From the NCBI GenBank assembly GCA_041648505.1, contig JBAZOY010000093.1:1-7456 (forward strand): DNA of 7,456 nucleotides. Reading direction: 5' to 3'. The position numbers were made by a program, and so were the translations under genes. The notes beneath the pieces are model-generated. The model was not told where the DNA came from and made no database searches. It saw only the letters and a list, made by a program, of their open reading frames with translations. This stretch comes from JBAZOY01 sp041648505. Lineage in GTDB: Bacteria > Desulfobacterota > Syntrophia > Syntrophales > CG2-30-49-12. Shown piece after piece: positions 1-6,747 of this stretch. Every line of letters starts with the position of its first letter. The first letter of the stretch is position 1.

Positions 1-1175
1 ATGCCGGAATGGATGACGCGGATGAGATACAAGCCCTCGAAAGCTATTGGGTTGCCGAATACGGAACGGTTTCTCCGAATGTCAAAGGGCCCTTTGAACA
101 GACGATCCTGGATCAGGGTTTTGAGCTGCATCAGTCCAACTGCGCGAACTGCCATTCTCCAAACAAATCAGCCTTTGCCGGATATGCCGCAGCCAAAGCC
201 CTGGGTCCCATCGCACCGGCCATCGACCGTGCCGACGGTACGACTGTCTTATGGTATATTCATTTCCTTTCCTGCTTTTTTGGGCTGGCGTATCTTCCGT
301 TTAGCAAAATGTTTCATATTCTTGCCAGCCCGGTCAGCCTCATGGTCTCGGCGGTGATGGATCCGGACAAGTCGCATCCGGCCAATATCGCCACCCGGCA
401 GGCCATGGAGCTGGATGCTTGCACCCACTGCGGCACATGCTCCCTTCGATGTTCGGTCGCAGTGGCTTTTGGAGCGCTAGGGAACAGGACCATTCTTCCT
501 GCGGAAAAACTCTCCTTTTTAAAATCCTATGCCTCGCAAAAAGAGTTAAGCACAAAGGAGCTTGAGGCAATCCAGGAAGGGATTTACCTGTGCACCAACT
601 GTGATCGATGCACCGTGGTCTGTCCGGTGGGAATCAATCTGAGAGACCTCTGGTTCAATGTGAGAGAAGAATTGATTTCAAGGGAACAGCCGGTTCCCCT
701 CTTACTTTCTCCCTTCTCGTTTTATCGGGGCTTAAACCAATCGAAGCTTGATTCGGCCGGATATGGTCAGCCCCTTGCCCGAGCCAGAGAGGCGCTGGCG
801 GCAAAATCCGTCTTTCTTAAAAAGCCGGAGAGGGTAATCCCGCTTACTCCCATCGATAAAGGGTTTAAGGGGCAGGCTGTCCGCTCGATGCAGGCCAATA
901 CATTTACTTTTTGTTTTTCCTGCGAAAACTGCACCACCGTGTGCCCTGTTGTGGGGTGCTTCGAAAACCCACAGGAAGAAGTGGGTCTGTTGCCTCATCA
1001 GATCATGCGTTCGCTGGGGCTTGGCCTCAAAGACCTGTCCTTGGGTTCGAAGATGCTGTGGGATTGCCTCACCTGCTATCAATGCCAGGAGCATTGCCCA
1101 CAGGGTGTCAAGGTGACGGACATCCTTTACGAATTGAAAAACATGACCGTAAAGGAAGCCAAAACCGCTTCCTAA
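1..1175 (+). CDS. hdrC: Membrane-anchored HdrC-like polyferredoxin with NarI-like end and c-heme motif (5' partial)
   Basis: The frame is open from the window edge (phase starts at base 3), so the ATG at base 9 is probably internal and the N-terminus is missing. Residues below are counted from that Met. A heme-c motif CANCH lies at 45-49. One hydrophobic segment follows at about 81-98, then a sequence resembling the end of the NarI/cytochrome b family (AYLPFSKMFH). Four CxxCxxCxxxC [4Fe-4S] motifs come next: C138/141/144/148, C195/198/201/205, C302/305/308/312 and C353/356/359/363. The last pair, ending in CPQGVKVTDI, matches canonical HdrC. The protein therefore looks like a membrane cytochrome plus ferredoxin module fused to HdrC. 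The likely topology is heme c outside, one helix, and clusters in the cytoplasm. As HdrC it would wire electrons to HdrB, encoded 31 bases downstream. It could instead serve a separate HdrDE- or DsrMK-like quinone-linked complex. The clusters are certain; the heme and topology are inferred. Confidence 0.87.
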   Translation, partial: AGMDDADEIQALESYWVAEYGTVSPNVKGPFEQTILDQGFELHQSNCANCHSPNKSAFAGYAAAKALGPIAPAIDRADGTTVLWYIHFLSCFFGLAYLPFSKMFHILASPVSLMVSAVMDPDKSHPANIATRQAMELDACTHCGTCSLRCSVAVAFGALGNRTILPAEKLSFLKSYASQKELSTKELEAIQEGIYLCTNCDRCTVVCPVGINLRDLWFNVREELISREQPVPLLLSPFSFYRGLNQSKLDSAGYGQPLARAREALAAKSVFLKKPERVIPLTPIDKGFKGQAVRSMQANTFTFCFSCENCTTVCPVVGCFENPQEEVGLLPHQIMRSLGLGLKDLSLGSKMLWDCLTCYQCQEHCPQGVKVTDILYELKNMTVKEAKTAS

Positions 1176-1197
1176 AGTCATAGCAACCTTAGATTGT

Positions 1198-1201
1198 GGA
1201 G
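1198..1201 (+). promoter_or_regulatory. Ribosome binding site of hdrB
   Basis: GGAG lies 5 bases before the ATG at 1207 and 8 bases before the ATG at 1210. It is only 2 bases from the GTG at 1204, which rules that codon out as the start even though it extends the open frame. Confidence 0.7.
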
Positions 1202-1206
1202 AAGTG

Positions 1207-2079
1207 ATGATGAAATATGCACTCTTTCTCGGATGCAATATCCCGGCCAGGGTAAAACAGTATAATCTTTCAGCCCGGGCGGTATTGAAAAAGCTTGGAG
1301 TGGATGTCGTGGATATCCGTGAATTCAATTGCTGCGGATATCCGATAAAAAATTCGGACTTTAAGACTTCCCTTCTTTTTTCCGCCAGAAATCTGGCCTT
1401 GGCCGAAAAAGAGAACTTAGCCATTTTAACGCTCTGCCAGTGTTGCTTCGGAACCCTTAAAAAAGCGGCTCATCTTTTTAAGGAAGACATCGGGTTAAAA
1501 GATGAAGTCAACGCGTTTTTATCAAAGGAAAGACTTTCGTATCATGGAAAGGTCGAGGTGAAGCATTTTCTAAGCGTGCTTCATAAGGAAATCAGCACAA
1601 CGGCCATCAAAGAAAAGATCTCCAATGGGTTCAAGAAGCTTAAAATCGCCGCCCATCATGGGTGCCATGCATTGAGACCCAGCGATGTGATGCAGTTTGA
1701 CGACCCCGTTGCTCCGGTCCTGTTCGATGAACTGGTAAACGTCACGGGCGCCGAAAGTGTGGATTGGTCCATGAAAACGGAATGTTGCGGTGCACCATTA
1801 CTGGGGATCAACGATGATCTGTCCATGATGCTGACCGAAAAAAAATTGGCAAACGGAAAAGCCGCGGGCGCCGATTTTCTGTGCGCCGCCTGTCCATGGT
1901 GCCAGCTCCAGTTTGATACCGTCCAAAAACTGATGGAAGCAAAAGGAAGAAGCAACCATAACCTTCAATCCATCCTTTACCCTCAGCTCCTTGGGCTTGC
2001 CATGGGAATACCGGGAAAGGAGCTTGGGATTGAAATGAATCAAAAGGACTTAAGCTCAATCAAAACCTTTTTAACGTAG
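1207..2079 (+). CDS. hdrB: Heterodisulfide reductase subunit B (HdrB), two CCG domains
   Basis: HdrB is the catalytic subunit that reduces a disulfide at two noncubane [4Fe-4S] clusters. This 290-residue protein has the usual family length and both cysteine-rich CCG domains. The first has C10, C42-C43 (NCCGYP) and C77xxC80 (LCQCC). The second has C153 (HHGCH), C193-C194 (ECCGAP) and C229xxC232 (CPWC). All ten expected cluster ligands are present, so it should be active. C79 and C226 are additional cysteines close to the clusters. The start is ATG 1207, set by the GGAG at 1198; ATG 1210 is nearly as good, giving MKYALFLGC. The gene lies between the HdrC-like gene and hdrA, which starts 8 bases after its stop. 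In a bacterium the substrate is unlikely to be CoM-S-S-CoB. In sulfate reducers the DsrC trisulfide is the favoured candidate, but the sequence does not show this. Confidence 0.95.
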   Translation: MMKYALFLGCNIPARVKQYNLSARAVLKKLGVDVVDIREFNCCGYPIKNSDFKTSLLFSARNLALAEKENLAILTLCQCCFGTLKKAAHLFKEDIGLKDEVNAFLSKERLSYHGKVEVKHFLSVLHKEISTTAIKEKISNGFKKLKIAAHHGCHALRPSDVMQFDDPVAPVLFDELVNVTGAESVDWSMKTECCGAPLLGINDDLSMMLTEKKLANGKAAGADFLCAACPWCQLQFDTVQKLMEAKGRSNHNLQSILYPQLLGLAMGIPGKELGIEMNQKDLSSIKTFLT

Positions 2080-2082
2080 GGG
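2078..2082 (+). promoter_or_regulatory. Ribosome binding site of hdrA, overlapping the hdrB stop codon
   Basis: AGGGG begins inside the hdrB TAG stop codon and ends 5 bases before the ATG at 2088. It supports 2088, rather than any codon after the in-frame TGA at 2265, as the true hdrA start, and it suggests translational coupling of hdrB and hdrA. Confidence 0.75.
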
Positions 2083-2087
2083 AACAC

Positions 2088-5000
2088 ATGTCTGAAAAAA
2101 TGATCGGTTCTATAATGGTTGTCGGCGGTGGAATTGCCGGGATGCAGGCAGCACTCGATGCTGCCAATTCCGGGTATTACGTCTATCTTGTTGAGCGGTC
2201 TTCCTCCATCGGAGGAATTATGGCTCAGCTTGATAAGACCTTCCCCACCAATGACTGTGCGATGTGAATTATCTCGCCCAAACTGGTCGAGGTCGGCCGG
2301 CACATCAATATCGAGTTACTGACACTGTCAGAAGTGAAAGGGATCTCCGGGAAAGAAGGAGACTTTCAGGTTCAGATCACCCAGTATCCGCGGTATGTGG
2401 ACATTGAAAAATGCATCGCTTGCGGGCTATGCGCTGAAAAATGTCCGAAAAAAGTGGGTGACGAATATGACGAAGGTCTTAAGAAGCGTAAAGCCGTTTA
2501 TGTCAAGTACGCCCAGGCGGTTCCGCTTAAATACGCCATCGACTCAAAAAGCTGCATTTATTTTCAAAAAGGAAAGTGCAAGGCATGCGAAAAGCACTGC
2601 CCCACCGGCGCCATCTGGTTTGACCAACCTCAGAAGGAGCTAACCTTAAACGTCGGCTCGGTCATCATTTCCAGCGGGTGTGAGACGTATGATCCGTCCA
2701 CTCACGATGTTTACGGGTACGGACGGTCTCCGAATGTCGTGACCAGTCTGGAATTTGAACGGATACTCTCTTCTTCAGGCCCGTACGGCGGGCATCTGAT
2801 CAGACCTTCGGATAAAAAAGAACCTAAAAAAATCGCCTGGCTCCAGTGCGTCGGATCCCGGGACGTTCATATCGGCGCCCGCGGATATTGCTCCTCCGTC
2901 TGCTGCACCTATGCCATTAAAGAGGCGATGCTGGCCAAAGAGCACAGCAAAACACCTCTTGATACGGCGATATTTTATATGGACATCCGGACGCACGGGA
3001 AGGATTTCGAGCGATTCTTCAATCGCGGGAAAGACGAATCCGGCATCCGGTTCGTCAAATCGAAAATCACCCATGTCACGCCGGTTGCCGAAACCGAAAA
3101 TCTGATGCTCCGGTATACGGATGAAACCGGGAAACGGGTTGAAGAGGAGTTTGACATCGTGGTTCTGTCCGTCGGGCTCGGCGTCAGCAAAGAGGCCGTG
3201 GAAATGGCCCATCGGCTTGGAATCAAAATGGACAGCTATCATTTTGCCGTAACATCGGGTTTTGAACCGGTCAAAACTTCGGCTCCCGGGATTTACGTCT
3301 GCGGCGGTTTCGAAGCGCCGATGGATATCCCTTCTTCTGTTATCGAGTCGAGCGCGGCAGCCGGTGCAGCGGGGAGCCGTCTTTCCAAAGTCCGGTGGAC
3401 CCTTACCAAAACAAAGGAGATTCCTGAAGAACTGGATATCCGCGGCGAACCCCCACGAATCGGCGTGTTCATCTGCCGGTGCGGGACAAACATCGCTTCG
3501 GTGGTGGATGTTCCCAAATTGGTGGAATATGCCAGGACTTTGCCGTACGTGGTTTACGCTGAAGAAAACATGTTTTCCTGCAGCCAGGACACCCAGGAAA
3601 TGATGAGCAAGGTCATCAAGGAAAAACAGCTCAACCGTGTCGTCGTATCGGCCTGCACGCCAAAGACGCACGAACCGCTCTTTCAGGAAACCGTGACCAA
3701 CGCCGGTATCAATAAATATCTGTTTGAAATGGCCAATATCCGGAACCAGTGCGCCTGGGTGCACGGTACGACGCATGAAGCGGCTACGGATAAGGCAAAG
3801 GATTTAACGAGGATGGCGATTGCAAAGGCTGCGCTCTTGGAGCCTCTGAAAGAGGCTGAGCTTCAGGTCAATCAGACTGCCGTTGTAATCGGGGGCGGAG
3901 TCGCCGGAATGTCGGCTGCAAAATCCCTTTCCGCGCAGGGATATAGCAGCCATCTGATTGAACAGAGCGATCGGTTGGGAGGGCAGGCCCTCCGGCTTCA
4001 TCAGACCTGGGAAGGGGACGACATCCAGACGAATTTGAAAAAACTCATCGATGATGTGTCATCCGATGAAAACATTCAGATTTATTTGAATTCGCAGATT
4101 AAGAAGGCGGGTGGATTTGTAGGTAATTTCAAAACGACCATCGAGCAGGGAGGGAAGGAATTGGAGCTGGAACATGGCGTGACCATCATTGCATCCGGCG
4201 CATCCGAACTGAAACCGTCTCAATACCAATACGGAACAGATCCCCGGGTGATTACCGGGCTGGAGCTTGATGAAAAAATTATCCGCAATGACACCTCCCT
4301 GAAGGCTGTCAGGTCAACCCTTTTCATCCAGTGCGTTGGATCGCGAATCGAAGAACGGCCATATTGCTCAAAGGTATGCTGTACCCATTCCATTAGAAAC
4401 GCCCTCAATCTCAAAGAGCGCCATCCGGATATGGATGTCTTTGTTCTTTACCGGGATATGCGAAGCTATGGATTGCGCGAAGACCTGTACCGGAAGGCGC
4501 GCTCACAAGGAATCCATTTCCTTCGGTATGATGAGAAACAGGGGCTGGATTTAAAGAATGACGGAAAGGATCTTCAGATGCTCTTCACGGACACCTCCAT
4601 CCGAAGAAGGATGGAGATCCGGCCGGAGCTTGTGATATTGGCTTCGGCTATCGTTCCGCCAAAAGAAAACCCGCTGGCCCAGATGTACAAAGTAACCCTC
4701 AATAATGACGGCTTCTTCATGGAAGCCCATGTCAAGCTCAGGCCGGTGGATTGCGCTACGGACGGGGTATTTATTTGCGGATTGGCCCATGCTCCAAAGC
4801 CTGTGGATGAATCTATCACGCAGGCCCAGGCAGCGGCAACCCGGGCGGTTACGCTTCTTGCCCGGAAAAAAATCCATACGAGCGGGACAGTGGCTGAAAC
4901 AATGCCTGCCGTGTGCAGTTCGTGCGGAGTGTGCGTTTCCATCTGCCCGTATTCGGCGCCCTCTTTTATCGAAGAGAAGGCCCGGTTTTTTCCGGGCAAG

Positions 5001-5135
5001 GCGCAGATAAACCCGGTTCTGTGCAAAGGGTGCGGCCTGTGCGTGTCATCATGCAGATCGGGAGCCATTCGCCTCAAAGGTTTTGATAATGACCAGATTT
5101 TTGCCCAGATATATGAATTAAACAAGGCTGTTTGA
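2088..5135 (+). CDS. hdrA: Tandem-fused HdrA, flavin-bifurcating subunit, selenoprotein (Sec60)
   Basis: HdrA carries the FAD thought to bifurcate electrons between ferredoxin and HdrB/HdrC. Read through the TGA at 2265 as selenocysteine, the product is 1015 residues, well above the roughly 650 of a single HdrA. The first half has a GGGIAG FAD fold (13-18), the NDCAMU motif (C57, Sec60), a ferredoxin-type insert (C109/112/115/119 and C156/164/167/171), QCVGSRD (253-259) and C268/C272/C273. A CRCG domain follows (C463, C465, C498, C523, C555), which normally begins HdrA. The second half has its own GGGVAG (602-607), QCVGSR with C760/C764/C765, and a C-terminal two-cluster ferredoxin (C943/946/949/953, C979/982/985/989). 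The second flavin domain lacks both the CxxC/U motif and the ferredoxin insert. Sec60 replaces the second cysteine of a conserved CxMC iron-sulfur motif. HdrA selenoproteins are known from Methanococcus and some anaerobic bacteria. A caller ignoring Sec would start at about 2334 and lose the first FAD site. Confidence 0.95.
2265..2267 (+). other. In-frame TGA recoded as selenocysteine (Sec60 of HdrA)
   Basis: The codon sits in the motif FPTNDCAM-U-IISPKLVE, where HdrA homologues carry cysteine. Conserved sequence runs in the same frame on both sides, a good ribosome binding site precedes the upstream ATG, and a SECIS-like hairpin follows. A nonsense mutation or sequencing error would not be expected to fall exactly on a cysteine codon with these signals. 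Confidence 0.93.
2283..2300 (+). promoter_or_regulatory. Bacterial SECIS-like hairpin of hdrA
   Basis: Bases 2283-2288 (CTGGTC) pair with 2295-2300 (GGCCGG), giving six pairs of which two are G-U, around the six-base loop GAGGTC (2289-2294). The loop GG is at +24 and +25 after the TGA, inside the 16-37 base window usual for bacterial SECIS elements. This identification is by eye. A competing CTCG/CGAG stem (2273-2276 with 2288-2291) is possible but weaker. Confidence 0.7.
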
Positions 5136-5156
5136 CTAGGCAGGATATATCCAAAA

Positions 5157-5161
5157 AGGAG
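5157..5161 (+). promoter_or_regulatory. Ribosome binding site of mvhD
   Basis: AGGAG is followed by an A-rich stretch of 10 bases and then ATG at 5172. The spacing is slightly long but the motif is perfect. It lies in the 36-base gap after hdrA, so mvhD has its own initiation site. Confidence 0.65.
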
Positions 5162-5171
5162 AAAAAAAAAG

Positions 5172-5600
5172 ATGTCTGACTGGGAACCTAAAATAGCAAG
5201 CTTTTTATGCAACTGGTGCAGCTACGGAGCCGCAGATCTTGCAGGTGTCGGGAGAATGGAATATCCCCCGAATATCAGGGTCATCAGGATTCCGTGTACC
5301 GGGCGTATGAGCCCCAAGTTTTTTCTTGCGGCCTTAACACAGGGAGCGGATGGAGTCTGGGTGTCTGGGTGACATCCCGGCGAATGCTATTACCTGGAAG
5401 GTAATTATTATGCGCGGAGAAAATTCGGACTCTTCAAAAATCTTATGGAACACATGGGCGTTGAACCCGGCCGGCTGAGTTTTTCCTGGATCTCATCTGC
5501 CGAATCGACCAAGTTTGTCAACGTGGTTAAGGATGTGACAGCGACCGTAAAGGCCCTGGGACCTAATAATAATTTTAAGAAAGCAGCTAAGGTAGCTTAA
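5172..5600 (+). CDS. mvhD: MvhD/FlxD [2Fe-2S] electron-transfer subunit, selenoprotein (Sec67)
   Basis: MvhD is the small delta subunit that passes electrons from an oxidoreductase (hydrogenase, formate dehydrogenase or FlxABC) to HdrA through a [2Fe-2S] cluster. Read through the TGA at 5370, the product is 142 residues, the normal family length. Candidate cluster ligands are C13xxC16 (FLCNWC), C42 (IPCTGR), Sec67 and C72, the last two in the GUHPGECYY motif where relatives have GCHPGDCHY. The C-terminus (SFSWISSAESTKF, then KALGP) also matches the family, so the part after the TGA is genuinely coding. The related archaeal subunit VhuD is a known selenoprotein. The gene sits between hdrA and a FrhB-like gene with no hydrogenase genes in view, which favours the flxD role over a hydrogenase subunit. 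Without Sec insertion only an inactive 66-residue fragment would form. Confidence 0.94.
5370..5372 (+). other. In-frame TGA recoded as selenocysteine (Sec67 of MvhD)
   Basis: The TGA replaces the cysteine of the conserved G-C-H-P-G-[DE]-C motif. The same frame continues for another 75 family-like codons to a TAA at 5598, and a strong hairpin begins 16 bases after the TGA. Confidence 0.94.
5389..5405 (+). promoter_or_regulatory. Bacterial SECIS-like hairpin of mvhD
   Basis: This is a perfect seven-pair stem, ATTACCT (5389-5395) with AGGTAAT (5399-5405), closing a GGA loop at 5396-5398. The loop GG is at +24 and +25 after the TGA, the same offset as in hdrA. T5406 could be a bulged base beside a further T5388-A5407 pair, which would resemble the bulged U of known bacterial SECIS elements. 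Confidence 0.82.
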
Positions 5601-5601
5601 C

Positions 5602-6549
5602 ATGTTAGGATATATTGATAAGATAAGGGAAATATCTAAACGGCTTTTGGATGAGGGCAGGGTGGATATGATTATAGGTTTCCGTAAAGGAACCATCCTC
5701 ATGATGAATGAACCCTGCTTCGTGAAGAACTCCGGTGAATTGTCAACGCTTGTCTGGGACAGTAATTGCGGAATCAACCTGGCCAATTATCTTACCGACA
5801 GGAAGGAAAAGATAGGGATTGTTGCCAAGGGATGTGATTCAAGGAATATCGTAACCCACATTATTGAAAACAAGATCAAGCGGGAAAAACTGGTAATCAT
5901 CGGCGTTCCGTGCAAGGGAATGCTGGATAAACGGAAAGTCGCCGGGATGTTTGAAAACGGTATTGATGATATAAGAGAAGACGACAACGTCGTCCGGGTC
6001 AAAAGCCGGGGCGTGGAGACCAGCCTGAACAAATCCGATGTGCTTCAGGAAAACTGTGCACTCTGCATTCACCGTAATCCCGTGATTTATGACGAACTGG
6101 CCGGTCCTCTGGTTGAGGAGAAGAAAGATGTTGACCGATACGCCGATGTCCGCCGGATCGAAGCCATGACTGCACAGGAAAAATGGGAGTATTTTAAGGA
6201 TCTGATTTCCCCGTGCATCCGATGCTATGCCTGCCGAAACGCTTGTCCCCTGTGCTACTGTCCCACCTGTTTTGTGGATGAATCACGACCCCAGTGGTGC
6301 GGCAAGAGTCAGGACGAAATCGACACCCGAACCTTTCATTTTCTGAGGGCCTACCATTGCGCAGGCCGTTGCACCGACTGCGGCGCGTGCGAGCGGGCAT
6401 GCCCGGTCGGAATAAAAGTCCGGCAGTTCACCAGCAAGCTCAACAAGGACTGCCTGGATATGTTTGGCTGGGAAGCAGGTGTTTCGCCCGATGAACGTCC
6501 GCCGCTTGATACATTCAAACCGGGCGATCCTGGCGATTTTATAAAATAA
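5602..6549 (+). CDS. FrhB/FdhB-like iron-sulfur protein, probable FlxC-type subunit
   Basis: This is a 315-residue cytoplasmic protein with no signal peptide or membrane segment. The N-terminal half (to about 165) resembles the FrhB/FdhB group, with cysteines in IGIVAKGCDSRN (C78), GVPCKG (C104) and C152xxC155. Two ferredoxin motifs follow: C205/208/211/215 (CIRCYACRNACP) and C257/260/263/267 (CTDCGACERACP). Between them lies a dense cysteine stretch, CPLCYCPTC (C215, C218, C220, C223), which could hold a further metal site. The start at 5602 is one base after the mvhD stop, with AAGG at 5589-5592 as a weak ribosome binding site, so translation is probably coupled to mvhD. From its position between mvhD and an AsrA/HydB-like gene, it probably carries electrons between the flavoprotein and MvhD, as FlxC is proposed to do in sulfate reducers. 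No binding partner or substrate can be read from the sequence. Confidence 0.88.
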   Translation: MLGYIDKIREISKRLLDEGRVDMIIGFRKGTILMMNEPCFVKNSGELSTLVWDSNCGINLANYLTDRKEKIGIVAKGCDSRNIVTHIIENKIKREKLVIIGVPCKGMLDKRKVAGMFENGIDDIREDDNVVRVKSRGVETSLNKSDVLQENCALCIHRNPVIYDELAGPLVEEKKDVDRYADVRRIEAMTAQEKWEYFKDLISPCIRCYACRNACPLCYCPTCFVDESRPQWCGKSQDEIDTRTFHFLRAYHCAGRCTDCGACERACPVGIKVRQFTSKLNKDCLDMFGWEAGVSPDERPPLDTFKPGDPGDFIK

Positions 6550-6579
6550 CTAACTTGATAGTATAGGAATTTTCTTTTT

Positions 6580-6707
6580 GGACGCAGATGAACGCAGAAG
6601 TTTAGACTGAAGACTGTAGGCTGTCCGCCACACTGATTGGCGGATTAGCTAACAGCCTACAGCCTAACATCCTATCTATCTGCGGATATCGGCGAAAACC
6701 TGCGTCC
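6580..6707. repeat. Nested palindromic intergenic repeat element
   Basis: The outer arms are GGACGCAG (6580-6587) and CTGCGTCC (6700-6707), perfect inverted copies. An inner pair, CGCAGA (6593-6598) and TCTGCG (6679-6684), continues the same palindrome off register. A second palindrome (6611-6665) sits in the middle. Repeats built on GACGCAGATGAACGCAG are familiar as dispersed intergenic sequences in Desulfobacterota and other bacteria; that comparison is from memory. It fills most of the 198-base gap between the FlxC-like and FlxB-like genes, and no gene or clear promoter is visible there. The RNA could fold and affect stability or relative expression of the genes on either side. Confidence 0.72.
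6611..6665. repeat. Inner long palindrome with second hairpin inside
   Basis: The perfect arms TGTAGGCTGT (6615-6624) and ACAGCCTACA (6652-6661) extend to 6611/6665 with one mismatch. Inside is a second stem, CCGCCA (6625-6630) with TGGCGG (6638-6643), around a seven-base loop. No T-run follows, so it is not a standard terminator. It has the appearance of a separate repeat inserted into the outer palindrome. Confidence 0.75.
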
Positions 6708-6747
6708 TGATTAATTTATAACCCGTAACATAAATAAGGCTATTGCT

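Noticed and set aside
1..357. Open frame of 118 codons in frame 1 at the window start
   Set aside because: It overlaps the cytochrome/ferredoxin gene in another frame, and its Arg/Ser/Pro-rich translation resembles no protein family.
1204..1206. GTG as the hdrB start
   Set aside because: It would sit only 2 bases after GGAG; ATG 1207 or 1210 has proper spacing and matches the usual HdrB N-terminus.
2088..2267. hdrA as a pseudogene or a frame starting after the TGA (about 2334)
   Set aside because: Conserved HdrA sequence, a good ribosome binding site and the FAD motif lie before the TGA, and the TGA replaces a conserved cysteine with a SECIS-like hairpin after it.
2775..3776. Long open frame of 333 codons on the minus strand
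   Set aside because: It lies wholly antisense to strongly conserved hdrA sequence and its translation shows no recognisable family; it is a shadow of the coding strand.
6615..6661. Intrinsic transcription terminator between the FlxC-like and FlxB-like genes
   Set aside because: The stem is strong but no run of T follows, and the nested structure fits a dispersed repeat better.
6717..6722. TATAAC as a -10 box for the FlxB-like gene
   Set aside because: No acceptable -35 sequence is found at 16-18 bases upstream, and a single hexamer in AT-rich DNA is not enough.
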